Part shown: positions 53,701-62,390 of the stretch, piece after piece | Layout: each line of letters begins with the position of its first letter | How positions within the stretch are numbered: position 1 is the first letter of the stretch | DNA from: Daejeonella sp. | GTDB taxonomy: Bacteria > Bacteroidota > Bacteroidia > Sphingobacteriales > Sphingobacteriaceae | DNA: 64,000 bases | Assembly (NCBI RefSeq): GCF_030695525.1 | Contig: NZ_JAUYSS010000065.1 | Location: forward strand, 62,001 to 126,000 | Reading direction: 5' to 3' | Program-made: the position numbers and the translations under genes | The notes under the pieces: generated by a model | What the model was told of the DNA's origin: nothing | Database searches by the model: none | Seen by the model: the letters and a program-made list of their open reading frames with translations, nothing else

Positions 53701-55134
53701 GCTGTCTTTAGGGTAATCGGCATCAGTTTGATTCCATTCAAAGGGATCTAAAGTACCCAGAGTAATAATATCCCTAATTTTTATTTCCGGATTTTCTGTC
53801 ACCTGATGAAGTAGCCCGGTAAAATCCTCCATCATCCCCCTGATAGTTTCAGCACGGAATAGTTGGGTATTATACGACCATTCAAGGATTAATGAATCGC
53901 CTGATCCACTTGCATTTAAGAAAATTTCAAAGTTCTCATATTCCCTCTTGTTGATGATGAGTTCATGCTTTATTCCTTCGAATTTTACACCTTCATTCAG
54001 CCCGATATCAATATTAAACACAATCGGGATAAGCGGCACACGGGAGGCATCCCTGCTGATATTCAATTTTTTAAGCAGGCTTCCGAAAGTATATTGCTGG
54101 TTTTCATAAGCATCAAATATTTCCGGTTTTCTGATTTTCAGGAACTCCAGAAAGGTGAAATCACCGTTGTGATGACTTTTGAGAGGGAGCATATTGACAC
54201 AATGCCCAACCAGACCATTATAACCCTCTTCCGATTGTCCCGCAGATGGAACACCCAGAATGATATCACTCTGACCGGAAATCCGGTGAAGGAACACTTC
54301 AAAAGCAACCAGCATACTGCTAACAAAGCTGCAGCCGGCTTTTGCCCCCATTTTTTTTACCGCATTGATCAGATCAGGTTTTAATTCAAAATCATCGCGA
54401 TGGCTTTTGTACGTTCTGAATTCCGGGCGCGGAAAATCGGTCGGTATATCCAGTTCAGGAACTTCATCGATGAACTGCTTCATCCAGAATGATTCAATCG
54501 ATTTATAAGCTGCACTTTGCTGGAATACCCTTTGTTTTACCGCATAATCAGCAAATGAGGGAGCCTCGGGCAATTCCGCAATTTCAGATTTTAATCCGGC
54601 AGAATATAGTTTCCCCAGATCCTGCATGATGATGCTGATCGACCAGCCATCACAAATAATGTGATGACTAGAAAGGGTCAGGTGGTGGCTTTCCTCAGCA
54701 AGTTTGAAGAGTTTAACCCGGAACAAGGGTCCAGTTAACAGATTAAAGGATGTTTTAGCATCTTCCACCAGAAACTGTTCAATTAAATCCTTTTGTCCGG
54801 CCGGGTCAGTCCCGCTAATGTCCTGAAAATTATATTGAAGCTTACCTTCAGAAAATATACATAATTGCTTACCATCAGCACTGAAACCTGATCGTAATGC
54901 ATCATGTCTTTTTAGAATATCCTGAAGAGATTTTTCCAGTGAAGGATAATCCAGTGGACCGTAAAATATCAGTGAAACAGACTCATTATACGAACGGTTT
55001 GCATCTTCACCTCCAATCAGGCATGAGGCCCAAATTTCGGCCTGAGGTTCGCTAGCCGGAACAGCATTCTCAATTTCAGGGCCCGCAAATGGGTCAAATT
55101 CAACAGGTTGGAAGTTGTAGTCCGATTCTTGCAT
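50728..55134 (-). CDS. NRPS module C-A-MT-T (predicted N-methylglycine)
   Basis: A 1468-aa synthetase. C domain (about 20-450) with HHIICDGWS at ~161. A domain (about 470-900) with YTSGSSGKPKG. A SAM methyltransferase of ~400 residues is inserted between A8 (GRIDNQVKIRG) and A10 (LLPNGKTNRKALP), with motif I at ~995 (VMELGCGAGQLVFELAPYA). A carrier domain (LGGHSLIA, ~1421) ends the protein. Pocket residues are again D-I-L-Q-L-G-M-I-W-K, close to glycine, so the unit is probably sarcosine. The gene begins 4 bp after the hybrid synthase stops. The C domain would accept the beta-amino acyl chain from the aminotransferase module. Confidence 0.92.
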   Translation of the reverse strand: MQESDYNFQPVEFDPFAGPEIENAVPASEPQAEIWASCLIGGEDANRSYNESVSLIFYGPLDYPSLEKSLQDILKRHDALRSGFSADGKQLCIFSEGKLQYNFQDISGTDPAGQKDLIEQFLVEDAKTSFNLLTGPLFRVKLFKLAEESHHLTLSSHHIICDGWSISIIMQDLGKLYSAGLKSEIAELPEAPSFADYAVKQRVFQQSAAYKSIESFWMKQFIDEVPELDIPTDFPRPEFRTYKSHRDDFELKPDLINAVKKMGAKAGCSFVSSMLVAFEVFLHRISGQSDIILGVPSAGQSEEGYNGLVGHCVNMLPLKSHHNGDFTFLEFLKIRKPEIFDAYENQQYTFGSLLKKLNISRDASRVPLIPIVFNIDIGLNEGVKFEGIKHELIINKREYENFEIFLNASGSGDSLILEWSYNTQLFRAETIRGMMEDFTGLLHQVTENPEIKIRDIITLGTLDPFEWNQTDADYPKDSSLHELISKKAAEFPQKNAVSFRDKHISYQVLNESANRLANFLIKQGIQKGDRIALALDRSEELIIALLAIMKSGGAYVPLDPAYPNKQIEYMLEDSSAKILLTSRAYQHKFSSESREIILDDLQNELEGCSEQDPALVVNGSDLAYVIYTSGSSGKPKGTQIEHHSLVNFLFSMQKVPGISPDERLLAVTTISFDIAGLELYLPLISGAELVVADSESVKDGRLLLDLIRNEKISIMQATPSSWRMILDAGWDEAINIKVLCGGEALSRDLAGSLKERCSSLWNMYGPTETTIWSTLKQISNFDQPITIGRPIANTQVYLLDQYLKPVRKGGTGEIYIAGDGLARAYLNNPELTAAAFVKDPFSDQSDKKMYRTGDLGRYTAEGDIQCLGRIDNQVKIRGHRIELGAIEESLLMQKSIKEAVVIAREDHPGDKRLVAYIVPEYAEGTNKAPSWQERWEDLYKRGIQSESELSIGEQQLDIAVAQEISGRTDIREEVEEWLKQSVDRIKAINAKTVMELGCGAGQLVFELAPYAENFIATDYAETAIVKLKEKLSAEPEKYKNVIAITAPADDFSFVNNGSLDLVIINGVVQYFPDASYLVKVIKEASMAIKNGGCIYIGDMQGKSTLPMYHAFDQLNRTDGNLKISEFKKICDRRVKLEDELVADPGFFYKLPELIPAISGVNVQLREGKHINETTKYHYDIWLYVNDGSASIKADIQIKWEAGNNIDWIKNELKKYPGKVVHLHNVFNTRTMEDYSLQQILSKISEDATVKEAKTLLTSTQQGLNPHPFWELGSELGYLSHVRWTSDGSDGCFDVIFVPIELQNRLPEAGEILHPNLYSAFDYARDPYSGDLTATTEQLIEWKEGLKELLPAQMIPAEFVLLKKLPLLPNGKTNRKALPKPEEKTQVNQEKALPRTATEKLVARVWAETLGLVSVGLHDDFFELGGHSLIAVQVMIRMEKETGLRLPLTSLFKFTTLEEFAPLFSEASL

Positions 55135-55138
55135 TGTA

Positions 55139-58100
55139 TTATTCCTTGTGTTTTATTTGTAAGTATTTACCCGGATTTTCGGGATCTGCAATAAACCAGG
55201 CAGGATTTCCTTCCCGGTCTCTTCCCAATCTTGCTCCTGGTACAGGAGGTTCAGAAATCGGTTTTGCATTGCTAATATCGCTAGAATTACTCTTTTTTGA
55301 TTCCAGAAAACCGACAGAAATTAGTTGTTTCAAACTTTCTTCAAAAGCTTCAATAATATTGTTAATTTCTGCTCCGGTATGGCTCTCTGTCATAAAACAA
55401 GGAAATCCATCCCAGATATGTATTCCTTTTTCCCGCATTAGTGTAAAGAGTAGCTCGTTATAAGGTATTTCTTCATCGAACCGGATTTTCCACATGGATC
55501 CAAATCCAACTACTGATACAGGAACTTTTAATTGCTGACAAATTGAATTTAATCTGCTCATCAGCCCTGAAGCTTTATGACTTAATTCCTGTTGCAGGGC
55601 AGGTCCTCTTAATTTGAAGTATTCCAAAGATGCTTTTGCTGCCGCTAATGCCAGTGGATGTCTTACGAAAGTACCTGCAAAATAGGTTACTCCGGCTTCC
55701 GGTATAGATTGATCTCCATATTGCCATGATCCCCCATCCAGTGCATCCATAAACTGTTTTTTACCAGCTATTGCTCCAATTGGAAGCCCGCCTCCGATCA
55801 CTTTACCATAGGATGAAATATCCGGCTTGATACCAAAAAGCGCCTGAGCACCACCAGGATGCATTCTGAAGCCTGTGATTACCTCGTCAAATATCAAAAC
55901 AGTTCCAGCTTTCTCTGTAATCTCCCTGACTTTCTTTAAGAAATCGATCGGATGAAAATCAGGGCGCCGGCTTTGTACCGGTTCAACCAAAACTGCTGCA
56001 AGTTCATGAGCCCTTTCCTGAATAATTTTCAGGCTTTCCTCGGTTCCATAATCAAGGATGAGCATGTTTTGTACAGCTTCCGGCATGATGCCTGCTGCTG
56101 CGGGAATGGATCGGAAGCTTTTTGTGCCTCTGACAATCACTTCATCAAAAACTCCATGATAGGATCCCGAAAAGGCCACAATAAGCGACCTGCCACTTAC
56201 GGTTCTGGCAATTCGCATGGTACCTAAAACCGCTTCAGAACCGGTACTGCAAAGTGCTGCACGATCAGAATTGGTAAATTCGCAGATAAGTTTGCAAACA
56301 TCACCGGCAAGTTCATGTTGCGGACCGATCTCATAGCCTTTATCCATCTGATCTTTGATCGCATTTAATACTGAATCAGGCTGGAAACCAAGCATATTTG
56401 AACCGAATCCATTCAGGGCATCGATATATTCATTATCGTCAAGATCCCAGATTCTGCTGCCCTTCGATTTTTTGACCACGATCGGATAAATGATTTCTTT
56501 GGTTAGTGGCCTGAATCCGGATACTACCCTTGGATCAGCCATATAGGCTCTGTGCTTTTGGGTATACTCTTTACTGCCCCGGGTTTTAAGGTTATATCGT
56601 TCAATCAGATCTTTTAGGAATTTTGTTTGAACCGCATTTAATTCCAGACTTTGTTTCTCAATTTTAGGGCTCGCGCCAAATGGTTTTTTAATATCATTCT
56701 CTTCCTCCGGACTCAAATCGGTTGGGCTGAGACTGCCAAAGCGGATAAGATCCAGTTTCCTGTTCAATTCTGTAATCTGACGGTTTATTTCAGCCTCCGG
56801 ACCTGTTTCAGTAACAATAGCATTCTGGAAGGCATCTGCAGGAAGTCCTGCTTGCAGGTAATCTGCGAGTAAGTTCAGGGTATTCAGATCCTCATTCAGT
56901 TGGCGGAAACTGATTGGAAGGGAAAATTCCCGCTTAAGTGTAATAGCAACCTGGGTCAGGAGTAAGGAATCGAGTCCGATTTCAATGAAGTTCAGATTGG
57001 GACTAACATCCTTCATTTCTATGCCGGATGCATTTTCAAGGATGCGGCTTATTTTTTGGATCAGTATTTCTTTCCGGCTGAGATTTATATTTTCCGTCTG
57101 GCTGTTTTCCTGATTTTCCTGTGCGGAAATGGGTTGAGTAGTTGAATAATTGGCCTGCCCCGGTTCAACCCAGCATCGCTTGCGGTCAAATGCATAATTT
57201 GGCAGCATGAGAATTTGGGGATTTGCTTCATGCAGTTTCTCCCAATCAGGAATAATCCCATTTTGCCAGAGTTTTCCCAATGAACGAAGGACTGAAGCAT
57301 ACTCAGAATCCCCTTTGTCTTCAAAGCCGGCAATTGCATTGAGGCTGGTTCCCTTCGACTGTTGTTTTGCAAAGGTAGTGGCTGCATTACCCGGGCCTAC
57401 TTCCAGCAATAAGCGTGTTGGTTCTTCCCAAAGCGTGCTGATGGCATTATTGAATCGTACCGGTAAACGAATCTGATTAATCCAGTAATCAGTGCTGCAG
57501 GCCTCTGCCTCTGACATCCACTTACCTGTAACTGAAGAAACCAGTGGTATTCTCGGAGGATTCAGGGAAATAGAATGAACCACCTTACTGTAATTTTCTT
57601 TCATTCCGTCCATCATGGATGAATGGAATGCATGGCTGGTTTTAATCAGACGGTTTGGAATGCCCTTTAACTGTAGTTCTGTTGAAAAATTTTGAACCTG
57701 ATCGGATGGACCTGAAACCACACTTAAATCAGGACTATTATAAGCAGCTATGGATAAGTCTCCTGTTAATTGGTTTTCAATATTTAAGGGAAGGGCTTTA
57801 ACGGCCAGCATGCTTCCACCTTCTAATTCACTTGCAAGGCGAGCGCGTTCTGAAACTAGTTTCAGGGCATCCTCCAGACTGAAAATTCCTGCCAGGTGGG
57901 CTGCTGCAAATTCGCCGATACTATGGCCACATAATGCTGCCGGGCGGATACCCCAACTGATCCAGAGCTTTGCCATTGCATATTCAGTGACAAATAAGGC
58001 GGGTTGTGTATAGCGTGTATTATGGATTTTTTCGGCTTCTGCCGATTCTGAATACAAAATAGTTCTGATATCCTCCTTCAACCAGGGCAGGAGAAGACTT

Positions 58101-61100
58101 GCACATTCATCAACAGCTTCCCTGAAAATCTTTTCCTGATTGTAGAGACCTGCACCCATGTTCAGGTACTGTGATCCCTGTCCGGGGAATATAAATGCAA
58201 GTTCAGTCGAACTTTCTTTCAGTATTTTAGTGTCGGATACCTTGTTGAGGTCTTCGCTAAGTTTTTGGATCAGATCAGCGGGATTTCCTGCAATGATAAA
58301 TCTTCTCTGCGCAAAATCACGCCGGGTGGACTCCAGTGTCCATGCAATATCGCTGAGCTTCGTTTCCGGATTATTCTTCAGGTAATTGAGGAGTTTCGAA
58401 GCATATTGGTTCAGACTTTCTTCTGAATTAGCCGACCAGCTGATCAGTTGTGCTTTGGAAGAAGTTTCAGCTTTTTGTTCTTTTTGTTCAGCCTCCTCAA
58501 GAATAATATGGACATTGGTTCCCCCAACCCCGAAAGAACTGACACCTGCTCTTCTTTTTTTGGTACTCTCCCAGGGGCTGAGTTTAGCATTTACATAAAA
58601 GGGGCTGTTCTCAAAATCAATATCCGGGTTTGGCTGTTCAAAGAAAAGAGAAGGAGGGATTTGTTTTTTATGGAGAGCCAATGTGGTTTTGATAAAACCT
58701 GCTACACCGGCCGCCTGAGTCAGGTGGCCCATATTGCTTTTTATTGATCCAATGGCGCAGAATTTTTTTTCTTCCTGAGGGCCGAACGCCATTTTTAGTC
58801 CTTCTATTTCAATCGGATCGCCAAGAGGGGTTGCAGTACCATGGGTTTCAACATAGCTAATCGTAGCAGCGTCAATCCCTGCATCGGCAATCGCCATGCT
58901 GATCGTATCAGCCTGCCCTCCGGCATTTGGAGCTGTAAAACTTGCTTTCAAGGCGCCGTCGTTGTTCAGTCCGATACCTTTGATGATCGCATAGATTGTA
59001 TCTCCATCACGTTCGGCATCTTCACGGTTTTTTAAAAGAATTACACCTGCACCGTCACTGAAAACAGTTCCGCTGGCATTCACATCGAATGGCCTGCAAT
59101 GACCGTCTTTACTTAGAATTGCACCTTCTTCATATAAATGACCGCTTCGAATTGGGGAAGTAACAGAACTACCACCTGCAAGAGCCACATCGCATTGTCC
59201 TTTTCTCAGGCTTTCAACCGCCTGAGCGATAGCAAGCAATGAAGTCGAGCAGGCAGAATACACGCTGACTGCCGGACCTTTAAGATCCAGCTCAAAGGCA
59301 GTCCGCATTGCGATATAATCTTTTTCATTCAGCGTGGAAACCTGGAAGGCTCCGACAGCGGTAATCAGATCCGGACGTGTATGTACATTGTTGAGATAAT
59401 AGGTATTGGTGCCGCTTCCTGCAAAAACACCAACCTTTCCATCATATCTTTCAGGGAGATGGCCGGTACTTTCCAATACTTCCCAGGCAATTTCAAGAAA
59501 TATCCGCTGCTGAGGGTCCATTAGTTCTGCCATCCGGTTGTTCATCCCAAAGAAAGGGGCATCAAAATACTCCGCCTGTTCCAATACTCCCCGGGCTTTA
59601 ACATAATTTGGGTTCTTTCGTAATTCAGGATTGATTGCCGGGTCGAGTTGCTCCTCGCTAAAAAAACTGGTCGTTTCTTTACCCGACTGCAAAACATCCC
59701 ACAGTTCCTCAATATTGGAAGCCCCCGGGAAACGGCCTGACATACCTATTACTGCTATGTCTGTGCCGGACGGACGAGTTGTATTTGTTTCTGTCCTTTG
59801 AATACTGGTTTTACCATCAAGGTATATTGCAATCTTACTGATATATGGATCCTGATAAAGTCTTGTGACCGGAAGATTGAGTTGATGTTGCTGCTTCAAC
59901 ATTGCGACAAAACGTAGTGCGAGCAGTGAATTTCCTCCCAGTTCAAAGAAATTATCATTTACCCCAACTTTATCCAGATTTAGTACAGAAGCCCAGAGCT
60001 TTGCCAGCGATTTCTCAGTTTCTGTAGATGGCGACTTGTAAAATACTTGAAGATCAGGTCTTTCCATACCGGGCAGGGGCAGGGCTTTTCGGTCTACTTT
60101 ACCATTGCTGCTCAGTGGCAATTCCGGAATGTCAATGAAAAGAGCAGGAACCATATACTCCGGCAATTTTGACTTAAGATGTTCCAGTAATTTTTCTTTA
60201 TTGTATTTCCCGTCAGAACCAATGATATAAGCGATCAGTTTTTTCTCAGCATTGTCTTCTTTTACATGAACCAGGCATTGTCTGATTCCTCCAAATTCCA
60301 GAATAACATTTTCTATTTCACCGGGTTCAATCCGAAATCCACGAATCTTTACCTGTTCATCAGCGCGCCCCAGGTATTCAACGGTACCGTCTTCAATCCA
60401 TCGGGCAAGGTCGCCGCTGCGATAGAGGCGGGTATGTTCATTGCTCGCAAAAGGGTTTTTCAAAAAACGACTTGCATTCAGTTCCGGTCGGTTTAAATAA
60501 CCCCTGGCTACTTGCACACCTCCGATAAACAATTCACCTTCTTCGCCGATAGCACATGGCTCCTGATCTTTATTCAGAATATAGATGCTGGTATTCGCTA
60601 CCGGTTTGCCAATGTAAACTTTTTTTGCATTTAGTGGTGCCGGCCAGCAAGTCACATCAATTGCGGCTTCAGTTGGTCCGTATAAATTATATAATTTCGC
60701 ATGTCCCAATTTTTCCCCAAAAAGGGAAAGCTGGTGGGGAAAAAGCTCCTCACCTGAGCACAATACCCGTCGAAGACTTTTACAGCTCCCTTCCCGGATA
60801 CCAAGAAGGAAAATTTCGAGCATGGATGGCACAAAATGGATAGTAGTAACCTGTTGTTTATCGATTAGATCTTCGAGGTATTGGCTGTCTTTTTGTCCGC
60901 CGGGTTTAGCAAGAACGAGTTTCGCACCAATCATCAGAGGCCAGAGTAGTTCCCAAACTGATACATCAAAGCAGAAGGTGGTTTTTTGCAGAACAATATC
61001 ATCCTGGCTCAGGTTAAAAAAACTCTGTGCCCAGTTCAATCGGTTAAGCAGCCCCCTGTGTTCATTCATAACCCCTTTTGGACGGCCGGTTGAACCAGAA

Positions 61101-61636
61101 GTGTAGATTACATAGGCAAGGTCTTCAGGAGCAATCTTTGTTTCAGGAAGAGCAAGGCTAGTTTGTTGAAAAACCTGATTAGAATCGAGTATTATGACGT
61201 CTAAGCCAATTTTTTCACTAAAAAAATCGAAATTTTTAATCGTTTTTTGATCAGTGAGAATTATTTTCAGATCTGAGTCCTCCAGCATGAAATTGATTCT
61301 TTCTGCAGGATATTCAGGGTCAATTGGCAGGTAAGCAGCGCCGGCTTTCAGAATGCCGAGGATTCCGCTGATCATCTCAATGGATCGATCCAGACATATC
61401 CCAACCACATCGTCTTTTTTGACCCTGTTCGAAATCAAAAAATTGGCGATCTGGTTCGTCCTGAAATTAAGTTCAGAATATGTCAGGCTTTCATTTTCAA
61501 AAACGACGGCAGTTTGTTTTGGGTTTGTTGAAACAGCCAGATTGAAGAGTTCACAATAATTGTCTGGTCCGGGGTAATCCACTCCGGTATCATTAAATGT
61601 AAACAGAACTTTTTCTCTTACTTCTGGTTTTAACAT
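55139..61636 (-). CDS. Hybrid NRPS-PKS: A-T-KS-AT-T-aminotransferase
   Basis: A 2165-aa loading and extension protein. A domain (about 25-520) with no C domain before it, so it starts the chain; pocket residues by eye are D-V-W-H-L-S-L-I-D-K, identical to the serine code. Carrier 1 at ~567 (LGGNSLLALR). Ketosynthase (about 624-1040) with SACSTSL, VETHGTATPLGDP and SNMGHLTQ. Acyltransferase (about 1146-1486) with GHSIGEF, and HAFH, which favours malonyl-CoA. Carrier 2 at ~1558 (IGLDSLL). PLP aminotransferase of the GSA-like class (about 1690-2100), lysine in SYGKVIGGGLPIGA. No ketoreductase: the beta-ketone would be transaminated, as in McyE and MycA. Confidence 0.93.
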   Translation of the reverse strand: MLKPEVREKVLFTFNDTGVDYPGPDNYCELFNLAVSTNPKQTAVVFENESLTYSELNFRTNQIANFLISNRVKKDDVVGICLDRSIEMISGILGILKAGAAYLPIDPEYPAERINFMLEDSDLKIILTDQKTIKNFDFFSEKIGLDVIILDSNQVFQQTSLALPETKIAPEDLAYVIYTSGSTGRPKGVMNEHRGLLNRLNWAQSFFNLSQDDIVLQKTTFCFDVSVWELLWPLMIGAKLVLAKPGGQKDSQYLEDLIDKQQVTTIHFVPSMLEIFLLGIREGSCKSLRRVLCSGEELFPHQLSLFGEKLGHAKLYNLYGPTEAAIDVTCWPAPLNAKKVYIGKPVANTSIYILNKDQEPCAIGEEGELFIGGVQVARGYLNRPELNASRFLKNPFASNEHTRLYRSGDLARWIEDGTVEYLGRADEQVKIRGFRIEPGEIENVILEFGGIRQCLVHVKEDNAEKKLIAYIIGSDGKYNKEKLLEHLKSKLPEYMVPALFIDIPELPLSSNGKVDRKALPLPGMERPDLQVFYKSPSTETEKSLAKLWASVLNLDKVGVNDNFFELGGNSLLALRFVAMLKQQHQLNLPVTRLYQDPYISKIAIYLDGKTSIQRTETNTTRPSGTDIAVIGMSGRFPGASNIEELWDVLQSGKETTSFFSEEQLDPAINPELRKNPNYVKARGVLEQAEYFDAPFFGMNNRMAELMDPQQRIFLEIAWEVLESTGHLPERYDGKVGVFAGSGTNTYYLNNVHTRPDLITAVGAFQVSTLNEKDYIAMRTAFELDLKGPAVSVYSACSTSLLAIAQAVESLRKGQCDVALAGGSSVTSPIRSGHLYEEGAILSKDGHCRPFDVNASGTVFSDGAGVILLKNREDAERDGDTIYAIIKGIGLNNDGALKASFTAPNAGGQADTISMAIADAGIDAATISYVETHGTATPLGDPIEIEGLKMAFGPQEEKKFCAIGSIKSNMGHLTQAAGVAGFIKTTLALHKKQIPPSLFFEQPNPDIDFENSPFYVNAKLSPWESTKKRRAGVSSFGVGGTNVHIILEEAEQKEQKAETSSKAQLISWSANSEESLNQYASKLLNYLKNNPETKLSDIAWTLESTRRDFAQRRFIIAGNPADLIQKLSEDLNKVSDTKILKESSTELAFIFPGQGSQYLNMGAGLYNQEKIFREAVDECASLLLPWLKEDIRTILYSESAEAEKIHNTRYTQPALFVTEYAMAKLWISWGIRPAALCGHSIGEFAAAHLAGIFSLEDALKLVSERARLASELEGGSMLAVKALPLNIENQLTGDLSIAAYNSPDLSVVSGPSDQVQNFSTELQLKGIPNRLIKTSHAFHSSMMDGMKENYSKVVHSISLNPPRIPLVSSVTGKWMSEAEACSTDYWINQIRLPVRFNNAISTLWEEPTRLLLEVGPGNAATTFAKQQSKGTSLNAIAGFEDKGDSEYASVLRSLGKLWQNGIIPDWEKLHEANPQILMLPNYAFDRKRCWVEPGQANYSTTQPISAQENQENSQTENINLSRKEILIQKISRILENASGIEMKDVSPNLNFIEIGLDSLLLTQVAITLKREFSLPISFRQLNEDLNTLNLLADYLQAGLPADAFQNAIVTETGPEAEINRQITELNRKLDLIRFGSLSPTDLSPEEENDIKKPFGASPKIEKQSLELNAVQTKFLKDLIERYNLKTRGSKEYTQKHRAYMADPRVVSGFRPLTKEIIYPIVVKKSKGSRIWDLDDNEYIDALNGFGSNMLGFQPDSVLNAIKDQMDKGYEIGPQHELAGDVCKLICEFTNSDRAALCSTGSEAVLGTMRIARTVSGRSLIVAFSGSYHGVFDEVIVRGTKSFRSIPAAAGIMPEAVQNMLILDYGTEESLKIIQERAHELAAVLVEPVQSRRPDFHPIDFLKKVREITEKAGTVLIFDEVITGFRMHPGGAQALFGIKPDISSYGKVIGGGLPIGAIAGKKQFMDALDGGSWQYGDQSIPEAGVTYFAGTFVRHPLALAAAKASLEYFKLRGPALQQELSHKASGLMSRLNSICQQLKVPVSVVGFGSMWKIRFDEEIPYNELLFTLMREKGIHIWDGFPCFMTESHTGAEINNIIEAFEESLKQLISVGFLESKKSNSSDISNAKPISEPPVPGARLGRDREGNPAWFIADPENPGKYLQIKHKE

Positions 61637-61793
61637 GAATTTCTTTCTGACACGAACTGAATAATGATCTCCTAAAATAGCCGATTTTAATTCGCCATAA
61701 TTAAATATCTATCCTTTTTGGTAAATATTTTTCGATAAATACAGAATGATATTTAATTAATCCAAATCGGAGGAGCATATTTAGCCAATTATT
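61637..61793 (-). promoter_or_regulatory. Upstream region of the synthase operon
   Basis: 157 bp of very AT-rich DNA between the APS kinase gene and the synthase gene, long compared with the 4 to 12 bp gaps within the rest of the cluster. It may hold an internal promoter. I found no exact TAnnTTTG element. Confidence 0.4.
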
Positions 61794-62378
61794 TTATTCT
61801 GAAACCAACTTAATTTTTGGCAAAATAAATTCAAGAATCGTGCCTACGAGTTCTTCTATACTGTGTTCAGCAGTTTTTAAAACGAGTTCCGATTCTTCAG
61901 GGATTTCGAAAGGGGAACTTATACCTGTAAATTTTTTTATTTCTCCTGAACGTGCTTTTTTATATAATCCCTTGACATCGCGTTGTTCGCAAACTTCAAG
62001 GGGGCAATCCACAAAAATCCTGACCAGATTCTCAGCTCCGATTGTTTCCCTGACTACTTCCCTGTCTTTGGCAAAGGGTGAAATAAATGCTGAGAGGACG
62101 ATCAGGCCTGAATCACGCATCAGGTTCGCAACTTCACCAACTCTGCGAATGTTTTCAGTGCGGTCTTCCTCAGAAAAGCCAAGGTCTTTACACAATCCGT
62201 CCCTGATTTTATCCCCATCCAGAATATAAGTCTTGTATTCTCTTTTGAATAATTCTTCTTCCATTGCATCCGATAAGGTAGTTTTTCCCGATCCTGAAAG
62301 TCCGGTAAACCATAAAACTAATGATCGTTGATTCAACAGTTTTTCTCTGTGGCGGAGGGTTAATTTTTGAAGGCTCAT
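61794..62378 (-). CDS. cysC: Adenylylsulfate (APS) kinase
   Basis: A 194-aa kinase that phosphorylates APS to PAPS. Walker A is GLSGSGKTT (26-34), followed by the family stretch YILDGDKIRDGLCKDLGFSE and ENIRRVGEVANLMRDSGLIV. IFVDCPLEVCEQRDVKGLYK completes the identification. The C-terminal lid is ordinary. It is 12 bp behind the sulfotransferase gene, so it presumably supplies that enzyme with PAPS. No ATP sulfurylase gene is visible in the window. Confidence 0.95.
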   Translation of the reverse strand: MSLQKLTLRHREKLLNQRSLVLWFTGLSGSGKTTLSDAMEEELFKREYKTYILDGDKIRDGLCKDLGFSEEDRTENIRRVGEVANLMRDSGLIVLSAFISPFAKDREVVRETIGAENLVRIFVDCPLEVCEQRDVKGLYKKARSGEIKKFTGISSPFEIPEESELVLKTAEHSIEELVGTILEFILPKIKLVSE

Positions 62379-62390
62379 CTTTATTAAATT

